A stretch of DNA of 8,874 nucleotides, taken from JBDHRG01 sp039807445. Its GTDB lineage: Bacteria > Pseudomonadota > Gammaproteobacteria > Competibacterales > Competibacteraceae. A model generated the notes under the pieces. It ran no database searches. It worked only from the letters and a program-made list of their open reading frames with translations, and was not told the origin of the DNA. The first letter of the stretch is position 1. The number at the start of each line of letters is the position of its first letter. Of the stretch, positions 1-6,239 are shown one piece after another. The stretch lies in the NCBI GenBank assembly GCA_039807445.1, contig JBDHRG010000154.1, positions 1 through 8,874 of the forward strand, written 5' to 3'. A program made the position numbers and the translations under genes.

Positions 1-1
1 G

Positions 2-583
2 CGGCTGGCGCCGACGCTGGCACCGCCCGCGCCCGCCGAGGCCGAGCCGCCGGAGCCGGTGCGTCGCGAGCCGCCGATCCCGCCGCTGAACCTGCGCCCG
101 GCCGCCAATGCCGCCGAGGTCGGGCGCGGCGCGCGCAAGTCGGCGCCCGAGCCGATGCACGTGGTGCTGACCATCCTCGCCGAGCCGGGCAAGCGCTTCC
201 TCGGGCTCGAGATCCTGCGCGTCGCGCACGAGCTCGGCCTCAGGTACAGCAAGCAGGGCGTGCTCGACGGCTACCCCGGCGGCGAAGCCAAGGGCAAGCC
301 GACCTTCAGCGTCGCCAACCTGGTCGAGCCCGGCGTGTTCCCGCCCGAGGGCATCGAGGCGCTGAAGACGCCGGGGCTGCTGCTGTTCATGCGTCTGCCC
401 GGCGCGCAGGAGCCGCTGGCGGCGCTCGACTTCATGCTCGCCCAGGCGCGGCGCCTGGCGGCCAAGCTCGACGGCACGCTGTGCGACGACAAGCGCGTGC
501 GCATCGGCCCCGACGGCCTGGCGAAGCTGCGCCAGCAGGTCGGCGAGTTCGAACACCGCCTGCGCGTGCCGGAATCGGTCTGA
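2..583 (+). CDS. zipA: Cell division protein ZipA, C-terminal part (5' truncated by window edge)
   Basis: ZipA is an inner-membrane division protein that anchors and bundles FtsZ at the Z-ring; its C-terminal globular domain binds the FtsZ tail. The reading frame is open from base 2, so the N-terminal membrane anchor lies upstream of the window and about 193 codons are visible. The first ~40 residues are rich in Pro, Ala and Glu (for example APPAPAEAEPPEP), typical of the ZipA linker. The FtsZ-binding domain follows: PMHVVLTILA, then FSVANLVEPGVFPP, TPGLLLFMRLPG and a helical end with LDFMLAQARRLAAKLDG. These are hallmark ZipA segments. TGA lies at 581-583. It is followed by ligA, the usual zipA-ligA order in many Gammaproteobacteria, with a repeat element in the gap. 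The GTG at 59 sits inside the linker and should not be taken as the true start. Confidence 0.93.
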   Translation, partial: RLAPTLAPPAPAEAEPPEPVRREPPIPPLNLRPAANAAEVGRGARKSAPEPMHVVLTILAEPGKRFLGLEILRVAHELGLRYSKQGVLDGYPGGEAKGKPTFSVANLVEPGVFPPEGIEALKTPGLLLFMRLPGAQEPLAALDFMLAQARRLAAKLDGTLCDDKRVRIGPDGLAKLRQQVGEFEHRLRVPESV

Positions 584-589
584 GCTGCG

Positions 590-684
590 GGAAGCGTGAG
601 ACGTGAGATGTGATGGGGGAACCGTGCCCCTGTCTTCACGCTTCACGCTCCCCCATCCCCATTCCCCATCCCCCATCCCTGCCG
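590..684. repeat. Intergenic degenerate heptad-repeat element, copy 1 (between zipA and ligA)
   Basis: The whole zipA-ligA gap is low-complexity, strand-asymmetric sequence. The left part repeats 7-base units (GTGAGAC, GTGAGAT, GTGATGG). The right part has CTTCACG twice, followed by C-rich units of the type ATCCCC / ATTCCCC. GAAGCGTGA at 591-599 is the exact reverse complement of TCACGCTTC at 636-644, and GGGG (616-619) can pair with CCCC (627-630) inside that loop, so a nested hairpin is possible in RNA. A second, diverged copy lies at 6240-6341. The element ends directly against the ligA start and takes the place of a ribosome binding site. What is seen is the repetition and pairing; any regulatory role is inference. 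Confidence 0.8.
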
Positions 685-3036
685 ATGTCCGACCCCGATT
701 TCGAGCGCCTGCAGGCGCTGCGTGACGAGATCCGCCAGCACGATCACCGCTACTACGTGCTCGATGCACCGAGCGTCCCGGACGCCGAATACGACCGGCT
801 GATGCGCGAGCTGCGCGCGCTCGAGGCCGAGCACCCGGACCGGGTGACGCCCGACTCGCCGACGCAGCGCGTCGGCGGCAAGGCGCTCGAAGGCTTCGCC
901 GAGGTGCACCACGCGCTGCCGATGCTGTCGCTCGACAACGCCTTCGAGGACCTCGACGTGTTCGACTTCGACCGCCGCGCGCATGAGCGGCTCGCCGACG
1001 CGGCCGGGCCCATCGCCTACAGCGCCGAGCCCAAGCTCGACGGTCTGGCGATCAGCCTGCGCTACGAAGACGGTGTGCTGGTACGCGGGGCGACGCGCGG
1101 CGACGGCACCACCGGCGAAGAGGTCACCGCCAACCTGCGCACCGTGGCGGCGATCCCGCTGCGGCTGCGCGGCGCCGGCGTGCCGCGCGTGCTCGAGGTG
1201 CGCGGCGAAGTGTTCATGCGCAAGGCGGATTTCGAGCGCCTGAACGCGCGTGCGCTCGAAGCCGGCGACAGGACCTTCGCCAACCCGCGCAACGCCGCCG
1301 CCGGCAGCCTGCGCCAGCTCGACCCGGCGGTCACCGCGCAGCGCAGGCTCAGCTTCTACGCCTACGGCATCGGCGAGGTCGAAGACGGCGCGCTGCCGGA
1401 CACGCACACGGGCCTCATCGGCCGCCTCGGCGACTGGGGCCTGCCGGTGTGTCCCGAACGCGCGCGGGTCGAGGGGCCGGAGGGCTGCCTCGGCTACTAC
1501 CGCCGCATCGACGCGGTGCGCCCGGGCTTGCCGTACGACATCGACGGCGTGGTCTACAAGGTCGACCGGCTGGCCTGGCAGACGCGGCTCGGCTTCGTCT
1601 CGCGCGCACCGCGCTGGGCGATCGCGCACAAGTACCCGGCGCAAGAGGCGCTGACCGTGGTCGAGGCCATCGACGTTCAGGTCGGGCGCACCGGTGCGAT
1701 CACCCCGGTCGCGCGGCTCGCACCGGTGTTCGTCGGCGGCGTCACCGTCACCAATGCCACGCTGCACAATTTCATCGAGCTGGCGCGCAAGGATGTACGC
1801 GTCGGCGATACCGTCAGCGTGCGCCGCGCCGGCGACGTGATCCCCGAAGTCGTCGGCGTCGTGGCCGAGCGCCGCCCGGCCGGTGCTGAACCCTGGGTGC
1901 CGCCGACGCATTGCCCGGTGTGCGGCTCGCACATCGAGCGTCCCGAGGACGAGGCGATCGCGCGCTGCAGCGGCGGACTCACCTGCCCGGCGCAGCGCAA
2001 GGAGGCCATCCGCCACTTCGCCGCGCGCCGCGCGATGGATATCGAGGGCCTGGGCGAGCGCTACGTCGACAACCTGGTCGAGCTCGGCTACGTCGACAGC
2101 GTCGCCGATCTGTACCACTTGGGGCTGGACGACTTCCTCGAGATGAAGCGCCGGGCCGACGAGCGCGACGGCGTGACACCCGAAACCGTCAAGGCCGGCA
2201 AGATCGCGACCCAGTGGGCCGGGAACCTGCTCGCCGGCATCGGCGCCAGTCGCGACACCACGCTCGCGCGGCTGCTGTTCGCGCTCGGTATCCGCCACGT
2301 CGGCGAGAGCACCGCCAGGACGCTGGCCGACTGGCTCGGCAGCCTGGCCGTGGTGCGCCGCGCGCCGGCGCCTGTGCTGCGCGCGCTGCCCGATGTCGGC
2401 GGCGCGGTCGCCGCCTCGATCGCCGAGTTCTTCGCCCAGCCCGGCAACCAGGCGGTGATTGACCGCTTGCTCGAGCGCGGCGTGCGGATAACGGATCAGC
2501 ACCCGCCGGCGCCGAAGCTCGCCGAGCGGCTCGGTCTGGCCGAACTGCTCGCGCTGCTCGCCGTGCCGAAGCTGACCGAACTGCGCAGCCGCCAGCTCGC
2601 CGAGCGGCTCGCGAGCCTCGACGAGCTCGCCGGCATGGGCCTGGAGGCGCTGCGTGCGACCGGCCTTCCGGAAGAGGTCGCCGCGTCGCTCGCTGCCTGG
2701 CTCGAAGCCGACGAGCACCGGGCGCTGCTGCAGCGCGCCGATGCGCTGCGTGTCGAGCTGCTGGCGGCGATGCCGCACGCCGCCGCTGCCGAGGCGCCGC
2801 TGGCCGGCAGGACCGTGGTACTGACCGGCACGCTGTCGGGCATGACGCGCGAGACGGCGAAGGCGCGGCTGGAGGCGCTCGGCGCCAGGGTCGCGGGCTC
2901 GGTGTCGACGAAGACCGACTTCGTCGTCGCCGGGGCCGACGCCGGCTCCAAGCTCGCCAAGGCGCGCGAGCTCGGCGTGACGGTGCTCGACGAAGACGCC
3001 TTCGCCGCGCTGCTGGCGGAGCCGCCGCGCGGATGA
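685..3036 (+). CDS. ligA: NAD-dependent DNA ligase LigA (extended form)
   Basis: LigA seals nicks in duplex DNA using NAD+, joining Okazaki fragments and finishing repair. The protein is 783 residues, against 671 in E. coli. Visible domains in order: N-terminal Ia domain with HDHRYYVLDAP (NAD binding); nucleotidyltransferase core with the adenylated lysine K117 in KLDG, followed by GATRGDGTTGEEVT; OB fold with VGRTGAITPVARL; zinc finger with C410, C413, C428 and C434 all present; helix-hairpin-helix region from about 440; and a C-terminal BRCT domain from about 703 (GRTVVLTGTLSG). ATG 685 is chosen because MSDPDFERLQALRDEI begins the conserved Ia domain; the upstream in-frame extension to 610 only translates the heptad repeat. 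No Shine-Dalgarno sequence is visible before 685. The extra length lies mostly between the helix-hairpin-helix region and the BRCT domain (about 89 residues more than E. coli) and looks like a duplicated unit. A smaller expansion lies near 480-515. Confidence 0.98.
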   Translation: MSDPDFERLQALRDEIRQHDHRYYVLDAPSVPDAEYDRLMRELRALEAEHPDRVTPDSPTQRVGGKALEGFAEVHHALPMLSLDNAFEDLDVFDFDRRAHERLADAAGPIAYSAEPKLDGLAISLRYEDGVLVRGATRGDGTTGEEVTANLRTVAAIPLRLRGAGVPRVLEVRGEVFMRKADFERLNARALEAGDRTFANPRNAAAGSLRQLDPAVTAQRRLSFYAYGIGEVEDGALPDTHTGLIGRLGDWGLPVCPERARVEGPEGCLGYYRRIDAVRPGLPYDIDGVVYKVDRLAWQTRLGFVSRAPRWAIAHKYPAQEALTVVEAIDVQVGRTGAITPVARLAPVFVGGVTVTNATLHNFIELARKDVRVGDTVSVRRAGDVIPEVVGVVAERRPAGAEPWVPPTHCPVCGSHIERPEDEAIARCSGGLTCPAQRKEAIRHFAARRAMDIEGLGERYVDNLVELGYVDSVADLYHLGLDDFLEMKRRADERDGVTPETVKAGKIATQWAGNLLAGIGASRDTTLARLLFALGIRHVGESTARTLADWLGSLAVVRRAPAPVLRALPDVGGAVAASIAEFFAQPGNQAVIDRLLERGVRITDQHPPAPKLAERLGLAELLALLAVPKLTELRSRQLAERLASLDELAGMGLEALRATGLPEEVAASLAAWLEADEHRALLQRADALRVELLAAMPHAAAAEAPLAGRTVVLTGTLSGMTRETAKARLEALGARVAGSVSTKTDFVVAGADAGSKLAKARELGVTVLDEDAFAALLAEPPRG

Positions 3037-3053
3037 GTTCGCGTCACGGTCTC

Positions 3054-3060
3054 AAGGAGG
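3054..3060 (+). promoter_or_regulatory. Consensus-like Shine-Dalgarno sequence with no intact gene behind it
   Basis: AAGGAGG lies 18 bases after the ligA stop and is followed by ATG at 3061 and, at a more usual spacing of 4 bases, ATG at 3065. The frame from 3065 stays open to 4078, but most of it is antisense to the prolyl isomerase gene and resembles no protein I know. The frame from 3061 gives 87 codons crossing the EAL relic. It may be a leftover start site of a lost gene downstream of ligA, or chance. Confidence 0.35.
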
Positions 3061-3094
3061 ATGCATGGCGGCGGCGCGCCACGAGCGCATGAGC

Positions 3095-3405
3095 CACTAC
3101 CCCCGGGAAGGGGTTGGTGCCGCCGAGCCGCTTCATCCCGGTGGCCGAAGAGAGCGGACCGATCGGCGAACGGATGCTACGCGAGGCGTACGCACAGAAC
3201 CGCCGCTGACAAGATTGCCGGGCTGCCGGCGATCCCGGCCGCGGTCAATCTGTCGGCGTTGCAGTTTCGCCGGCCGAGTCGGCGCTCGCCGCCTCAAAGC
3301 GGGAGACGCGCTGGCTCGCGCTGACCGAGGGCAGCCTGATGGAAGGCCCTGCCGCGCAGCGCCTGCTCGAGGCGCTCGCGCGGCGGCAGGGCGAACGGGA
3401 ATGCC
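3095..3405 (+). pseudogene. Degenerate EAL-domain (cyclic-di-GMP phosphodiesterase) fragment
   Basis: Intact EAL proteins hydrolyse the second messenger cyclic-di-GMP. Here only pieces of the first half of the domain remain, spread over different frames. Frame of 3095: H-Y-PREG. Frame of 3114: LVPPSRFIPVAEESGPIGE, then MLREAYAQNRR ending in TGA at 3207-3209. Frame of 3211: AGLPAIPAAVNLSALQFRRP, up to about 3275. Back in the frame of 3276: AESALAAS, then WLALTEGSLMEG and LLEALARRQ. In order these match the family segments HPERGLVPPxxFIPxAEExG, LREAxxQNRxWQ, AGLPxxPVAVNLSxxQF and LxLELTExxLM. The E-A-L motif itself, the DDFGTGYSSL segment and the rest of the catalytic domain are missing. At least two frame changes, an in-frame stop where the family has a Trp codon (TGA for TGG) and an internal deletion show that it is dead. 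It ends at the stop of the convergent prolyl isomerase gene and has no visible partner gene. Confidence 0.8.
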
Positions 3406-4281
3406 TCACTTCACCTCGACCTTGGCGTCCTTCTTCAGGCTTTCCAGGTACTCGTTGATCGCCTTGCCCTGCAGCATCTGCGTGATCTGCGGCTTGAGCT
3501 CGTCGATCGCCGGCGGGGTGGCGTCGCGCGTATCCTCGAGCAGAATCACGTGCCAGCCGAACGGTGTCTGCACCGGTGCCGCGGTGTACTTGCCCTTCTC
3601 GAGTTTGGCGACCGCGGCGGCGAAGGGTTCGACCATCATGTCGGGGCCGAACCAGCCGAGGTCGCCGCCCTGGTCCTTCGACGGGTCCTTCGAATTGGCC
3701 TTGGCCAGCTCGTCGAACTTGGCGCCCTTGTTCAGCTCTTCGATCAGCTTCTTGGCCTTGTCCTCGGCGTCGACCAGGATGTGGCGCGCCTTGTACTCCT
3801 TGGTCTTCATCTCGGCGACGGCCTTGTCGTACTCGGCCTTGATCATCGCTTCGGACGGCTCGTGGGTCTTCAGGAACTCGCGCACCGCGGCGGTCGCCAG
3901 CACGTTGCGCTTGAGCATGTCGAGTTGGGCCTTGACCTCGGCCGAGTCGCCGAGCTTGGCCTTGTCGGCCTGCTGCACCAGCAGCTCCTGCATCACCAGC
4001 TCGCCGGTCAGCTCCTTGCGCACCTCGGGGCTGGCCGGGTCGGCGCCCATCATCTGGCGCGCGCGCTGGCCGGCATAGGCCTGGTAGGTGGCCCTGCTGA
4101 TCGCCACGCCGTTGACCACGGCGACCGGGTCGGGGATCGGCGCCGGCGCCGTCGGCTTGACCTCGGCGGGCGCCGGGGCGGCAGGCGAAGCCGCGGGCTT
4201 TTCCTGGGCGTGCAGCGGGGCGGTGGCGAGCAGCGCCGAGCTCAGGCCGAGCACGGCCAGGGTCAGACGGTTCTTCTGCAT
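3406..4281 (-). CDS. Exported parvulin-type peptidylprolyl isomerase (PpiC/SurA-like)
   Basis: The product is 291 residues and probably catalyses cis-trans isomerisation of prolyl bonds in exported proteins, acting as a periplasmic folding factor. A signal peptide is clear: MQKNRLT, a hydrophobic stretch (LAVLGLSSALLATAPL), then HA|QE with likely cleavage after A25. A Pro/Ala-rich linker covers about 28-50. An N-terminal chaperone-like helical region (about 52-150) starts with VAVVNGVAISRATY, as in SurA and PrsA relatives. The parvulin domain (about 163-252) carries ARHILV (165-170), GGDLGWFG (205-212) and TPFGWHVILLED (239-250). The single parvulin domain and the length separate it from SurA, which has two. 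ATG 4281 is preceded on its strand by AAGGAAG at good spacing. It is the last gene of the yciB-yciI-bolA operon, 19 bases after bolA. No hairpin with a T-tract was found after it. Confidence 0.92.
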   Translation of the reverse strand: MQKNRLTLAVLGLSSALLATAPLHAQEKPAASPAAPAPAEVKPTAPAPIPDPVAVVNGVAISRATYQAYAGQRARQMMGADPASPEVRKELTGELVMQELLVQQADKAKLGDSAEVKAQLDMLKRNVLATAAVREFLKTHEPSEAMIKAEYDKAVAEMKTKEYKARHILVDAEDKAKKLIEELNKGAKFDELAKANSKDPSKDQGGDLGWFGPDMMVEPFAAAVAKLEKGKYTAAPVQTPFGWHVILLEDTRDATPPAIDELKPQITQMLQGKAINEYLESLKKDAKVEVK

Positions 4282-4300
4282 CTGGGCTTCCTTGGCGGGA

Positions 4301-4570
4301 TCAACATTCTTCGGGGGTGTACGCCTTGATGCTCAAGGCATGGATCTCGGTGTGCATCATCCCGGCCAGTGCCTGGTAGACCAGGCGGTGACGCTGGATC
4401 GGGGTCTTGCCGGCGAAGGCCGGGCTGACCACCCGCACGTCGAAGTGGCCGGCACCGGAGGCGGCGCCGGCGTGGCCGCGGTGCGCGGCGCTGTCGTCGA
4501 CGACCTCGAGCACGCTCGGCGCGAAGGCCTCGCGCAGCAGGGCTTCGATGCGCTCGACGCGGGGCCTCAT
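4301..4570 (-). CDS. bolA: BolA family protein
   Basis: An 89-residue BolA-family protein. These small class II KH-like proteins pair with monothiol glutaredoxins, bind [2Fe-2S] clusters and, in E. coli, influence cell shape and biofilm-related transcription. Visible family features: RIEALLREAFAPSVLEVVDDS, the loop HRGHAGA (30-36), HFDVRVVS, then RHRLVYQAL (60-68) and EIHALSIKAYTPEE (75-88). H77 is the conserved C-terminal histidine, a known cluster ligand in the family. The protein ends in a cysteine. Its ATG overlaps the yciI stop in an ATGA arrangement (4567-4570), so translation of the two is probably coupled. The next gene, the parvulin, starts 19 bases further on. The family call is firm; which BolA subgroup it belongs to is not settled here. 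Confidence 0.94.
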   Translation of the reverse strand: MRPRVERIEALLREAFAPSVLEVVDDSAAHRGHAGAASGAGHFDVRVVSPAFAGKTPIQRHRLVYQALAGMMHTEIHALSIKAYTPEEC

Positions 4571-4869
4571 GCCGGCAGCACCTTGCGGTACGGAAACACT
4601 TCGACTTCGCGGTAGACGCCGGCGGCGACGTAGGGGTCGGCTGCGGCCCAGGCGCGGGCGGCTTCGAGCGACTCGAATTCGGCCACCACCAGGCTGCCCT
4701 GGAAGCCGGCCGGGCCGGGGTCGGGGCTGTCGATCGCCGGCAAGGGGCCGGCGAGGATCAGGCGGCCTTCGGTGAGGAGCACCTGCAGGCGCTCGAGGTG
4801 CGCCGGGCGCGCAGCCAGGCGCTGCTCCAGGCTGCCGGGGACATCCCGGCCGAGGATCGCGTAAAGCAT
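4567..4869 (-). CDS. yciI: YciI family protein
   Basis: A 100-residue protein of the YciI superfamily, small dimeric alpha/beta-barrel proteins related to muconolactone isomerase folds, whose physiological substrate is unknown. MLYAILGRDVPGS opens the first strand. H24 (in RPAHLERL) and D78 (in AADPYVAAGVY) are the His/Asp pair regarded as the putative active site in this family, and AGPLPAIDS plus GSLVVAEF match its core. ATG 4869 is chosen because it gives the standard YciI N terminus; the same frame stays open upstream through yciB, but that part is out-of-frame shadow. It starts 2 bases after the yciB stop and overlaps bolA by 4 bases, so yciB, yciI and bolA look like one translationally linked unit. 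yciB and yciI are also near neighbours in E. coli. Confidence 0.93.
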   Translation of the reverse strand: MLYAILGRDVPGSLEQRLAARPAHLERLQVLLTEGRLILAGPLPAIDSPDPGPAGFQGSLVVAEFESLEAARAWAAADPYVAAGVYREVEVFPYRKVLPA

Positions 4870-4871
4870 CG

Positions 4872-5414
4872 TCACTGCTCCTTGGTGTCGGCTTTGACGT
4901 GGCGCGTCAGGTACACCGCTTGCGCCAGCACGAAGGCGAGCGTCAGGCCCATCATGCCGAACAGCTTGAAGTTGACCCAGGTGTCGGTGTCGAAGTTGAA
5001 CGCGACGTACAGGTTGGCGACGCCCATCGCGGCGAAGAAGCTCGCCCAGGCGAGGTTCAGCTTGCGCCAGACGGCCTCGGGCAGCTCCAGGTTGGCGCCG
5101 AGCATGCGCCGGATCAGCGGCTGCCCGCCGATGAACTGGCTGCCGACGAACACCAGCGCGAAGACCCAGTTGACCGCGGTCGGCTTCCAGCGCACGAAGG
5201 TGTCGTCGTGGAACGCGAGCGTCGCACCGCCGAGCACCACCATCAGCCCGGCGGTGACCAGCGGCATGCGCTCGACCTTGCCATGGCGGAACCAGGCCCA
5301 GGCCACCTGCCCGACGCTGACCGCAATCGCGACCGCGGTGGCGACGAAGATGCCGGAAAACTTGTAGGCGACGAAGAACAGCAGAATCGGCAGGAAGTCG
5401 GCGAGCAGCTTCAT
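4872..5414 (-). CDS. yciB: Inner-membrane septation protein YciB (IspZ, intracellular septation protein A family)
   Basis: A 180-residue polytopic inner-membrane protein of the YciB family, linked in enteric bacteria to envelope integrity and interaction with division and elongation proteins; its molecular activity is not established. The N terminus MKLLADFLPILLFFVAYKFSG is diagnostic, as are FHDDTFVRWKPTAVNW (about 68-83) and the C-terminal block NLYVAFNFDTDTWVNFKLFG. Five to six hydrophobic segments can be seen, at about 5-20, 23-42, 50-68, 80-97, 120-138 and 149-168. The length matches the family (E. coli 179). ATG 5414 gives the canonical start; the sequence just before it has no strong Shine-Dalgarno. 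It is the first gene of the leftward operon, so the operon promoter is expected between 5415 and 5600. Confidence 0.95.
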   Translation of the reverse strand: MKLLADFLPILLFFVAYKFSGIFVATAVAIAVSVGQVAWAWFRHGKVERMPLVTAGLMVVLGGATLAFHDDTFVRWKPTAVNWVFALVFVGSQFIGGQPLIRRMLGANLELPEAVWRKLNLAWASFFAAMGVANLYVAFNFDTDTWVNFKLFGMMGLTLAFVLAQAVYLTRHVKADTKEQ

Positions 5415-5456
5415 CGGGGAGAGTCGGCCTCGGAAAGGATGCGGGGGCGCCCGGAT

Positions 5457-5571
5457 GGCGCACCATGGTAGCGGATCGTGCGTCCGGCGGATATGTGACT
5501 CCGCAGCAGACTGTCAGCGTCGCGAAACGTTCCGCGGTTGACCGCTTTCCGGCGCGGTGGCATGGTGCGCC
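5457..5571. repeat. 11-base inverted repeat in the divergent promoter region
   Basis: GGCGCACCATG at 5457-5467 is the exact reverse complement of CATGGTGCGCC at 5561-5571. The left copy also lies in the palindrome ACCATGGT (5462-5469). Read in the direction of each divergent gene, both genes have the same CATGGTGCGCC word upstream, ending 30 bases before the yciO start and 42 bases before the yciB start. This could be a pair of operators for one regulator, or part of the core promoters; the match itself is certain, the role is not. Confidence 0.5.
5538..5566 (+). promoter_or_regulatory. Candidate sigma-70 promoter for yciO
   Basis: TTGACC at 5538-5543 matches five of six bases of the -35 consensus. 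At 17 bases spacing, CATGGT at 5561-5566 matches only three of six of the -10 consensus and coincides with the right arm of the inverted repeat. The spacing is ideal but the -10 is poor, so this is only a candidate. Confidence 0.3.
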
Positions 5572-5600
5572 GCGGCACCAGCGAGCCGAGGTCGACCCCC

Positions 5601-6230
5601 GTGAGCGAGCGCCTGCACATCCACCCCGTCAATCCACAGCCGCGGCTGATCCGCCGCGCCGTCGAGCTATTGCGCGAAGGCGGCGTGATCGTCTACCCGA
5701 CCGACTCGAGCTACGCGCTCGGCTGCCAGCTCGGCGACAAAGCCGCGCAAGAGCGCATCCAGCGACTGCGCCAGGTCGACGAGAAGGCGCACAACTTCAC
5801 GCTGGTGTGCCGCGACCTGTCGGAGATCGCCACCTACGCGCGCGTCGACAACGGCCAGTTCCGGCTGCTGAAGGCGCTGACGCCGGGGCCGTTCACCTTC
5901 ATCCTGCGCGCGACGCACGAGGTGCCGCGCCGGCTGCAGAACCCCAAGCGCAAGACCGTCGGCTTGCGCGTGCCCGAGCACACCGTGGTCGCGGCGCTGC
6001 TCGAGGCGCTGGGCGAGCCGATCATGAGCAGCACGCTGCTCTTGGCCGACGAGGACTGGCCGAGCAACGACGTCGACGAGATCGACCACCGCCTCGGCAA
6101 GCTGGTCGACGCGATCATCGACGCCGGTCCGTGCAGTCCCGAACCGACCACCGTGCTCGACCTGGTCGACGGTCTGCCGCCGGTGCTGGTGAGGCAGGGG
6201 CGCGGCGATGCCAGCGCCTTCGTCGAGTGA
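5601..6230 (+). CDS. yciO: YciO, Sua5/YciO/YrdC family (threonylcarbamoyl-AMP synthase-like)
   Basis: A 209-residue protein of the YrdC fold. Family relatives make threonylcarbamoyl-adenylate for the t6A modification of tRNA; the YciO branch is a paralogue whose own role is less certain. Segments typical of YciO, not YrdC/TsaC, are IHPVNPQPRLIRRAVELLREG (about 6-26), GVIVYPTDSSYALGCQLGDK, HNFTLVCRDLSEIATYARVDN, LTPGPFTFILRATHEVPRR, RKTVGLRVPEH and EALGEPIMSSTLLL. The length is close to E. coli YciO (206). GTG 5601 is chosen because the conserved IHPxNPQ region starts six residues later; GAGG at 5588-5591 lies 9 bases before it. Codons upstream to 5538 are open but fall in the intergenic region. 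It stands alone between the divergent promoter region and the second heptad element. Confidence 0.92.
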   Translation: MSERLHIHPVNPQPRLIRRAVELLREGGVIVYPTDSSYALGCQLGDKAAQERIQRLRQVDEKAHNFTLVCRDLSEIATYARVDNGQFRLLKALTPGPFTFILRATHEVPRRLQNPKRKTVGLRVPEHTVVAALLEALGEPIMSSTLLLADEDWPSNDVDEIDHRLGKLVDAIIDAGPCSPEPTTVLDLVDGLPPVLVRQGRGDASAFVE

Positions 6231-6239
6231 TGGGGCGAT

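Larger units (their letters stand above)
5415..5600. promoter_or_regulatory. Divergent intergenic region between yciB and yciO
   Basis: This 186-base gap must carry the promoter of the leftward yciB operon and probably one for yciO. It is less regular in base use than the flanking genes. On the leftward strand TACCAT (5470-5465) is a possible weak -10, without a matching -35. It contains an 11-base inverted repeat, annotated separately. No intact gene and no recognisable riboswitch or terminator is seen in it. Confidence 0.55.

Noticed and set aside
643..2778. 711-codon open frame antisense to ligA
   Set aside because: Composition is the Arg/Ala/His/Gly/Val-rich pattern expected of a GC-rich coding shadow, no family motif is visible, and ligA on the other strand is intact and unmistakable.
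3065..3112. RHERM-S-HYPREG in the frame of 3065 as a remnant of an HD-GYP domain (HHERMDGSGYPRG)
   Set aside because: The match needs a deletion in the middle of the motif. HYPREG is equally well read as the HPREG segment that precedes LVPP in EAL domains, which agrees with the adjoining relic.
3349..3389. Imperfect GC hairpin (CTGCCG/CGGCAG outer and AGCGCC/GGCGCT inner arms) between convergent ligA and the prolyl isomerase gene, a possible bidirectional terminator
   Set aside because: No T-tract follows on either strand, the arms are interrupted by unequal internal loops, and such pairing is common by chance in GC-rich sequence encoding Leu/Glu/Ala/Arg helices of the EAL relic.
3550..4329. 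259-codon plus-strand frame over the parvulin and bolA genes
   Set aside because: It is a low-complexity Leu/Gly/His/Arg shadow of the two minus-strand genes, which have clear family motifs, a signal peptide and an SD.
5415..5600. A PHP-domain phosphoesterase gene, which I expected from memory between yciB and yciO in some relatives
   Set aside because: The gap is only 186 bases and no PHP motif or other gene remnant can be seen in any frame.
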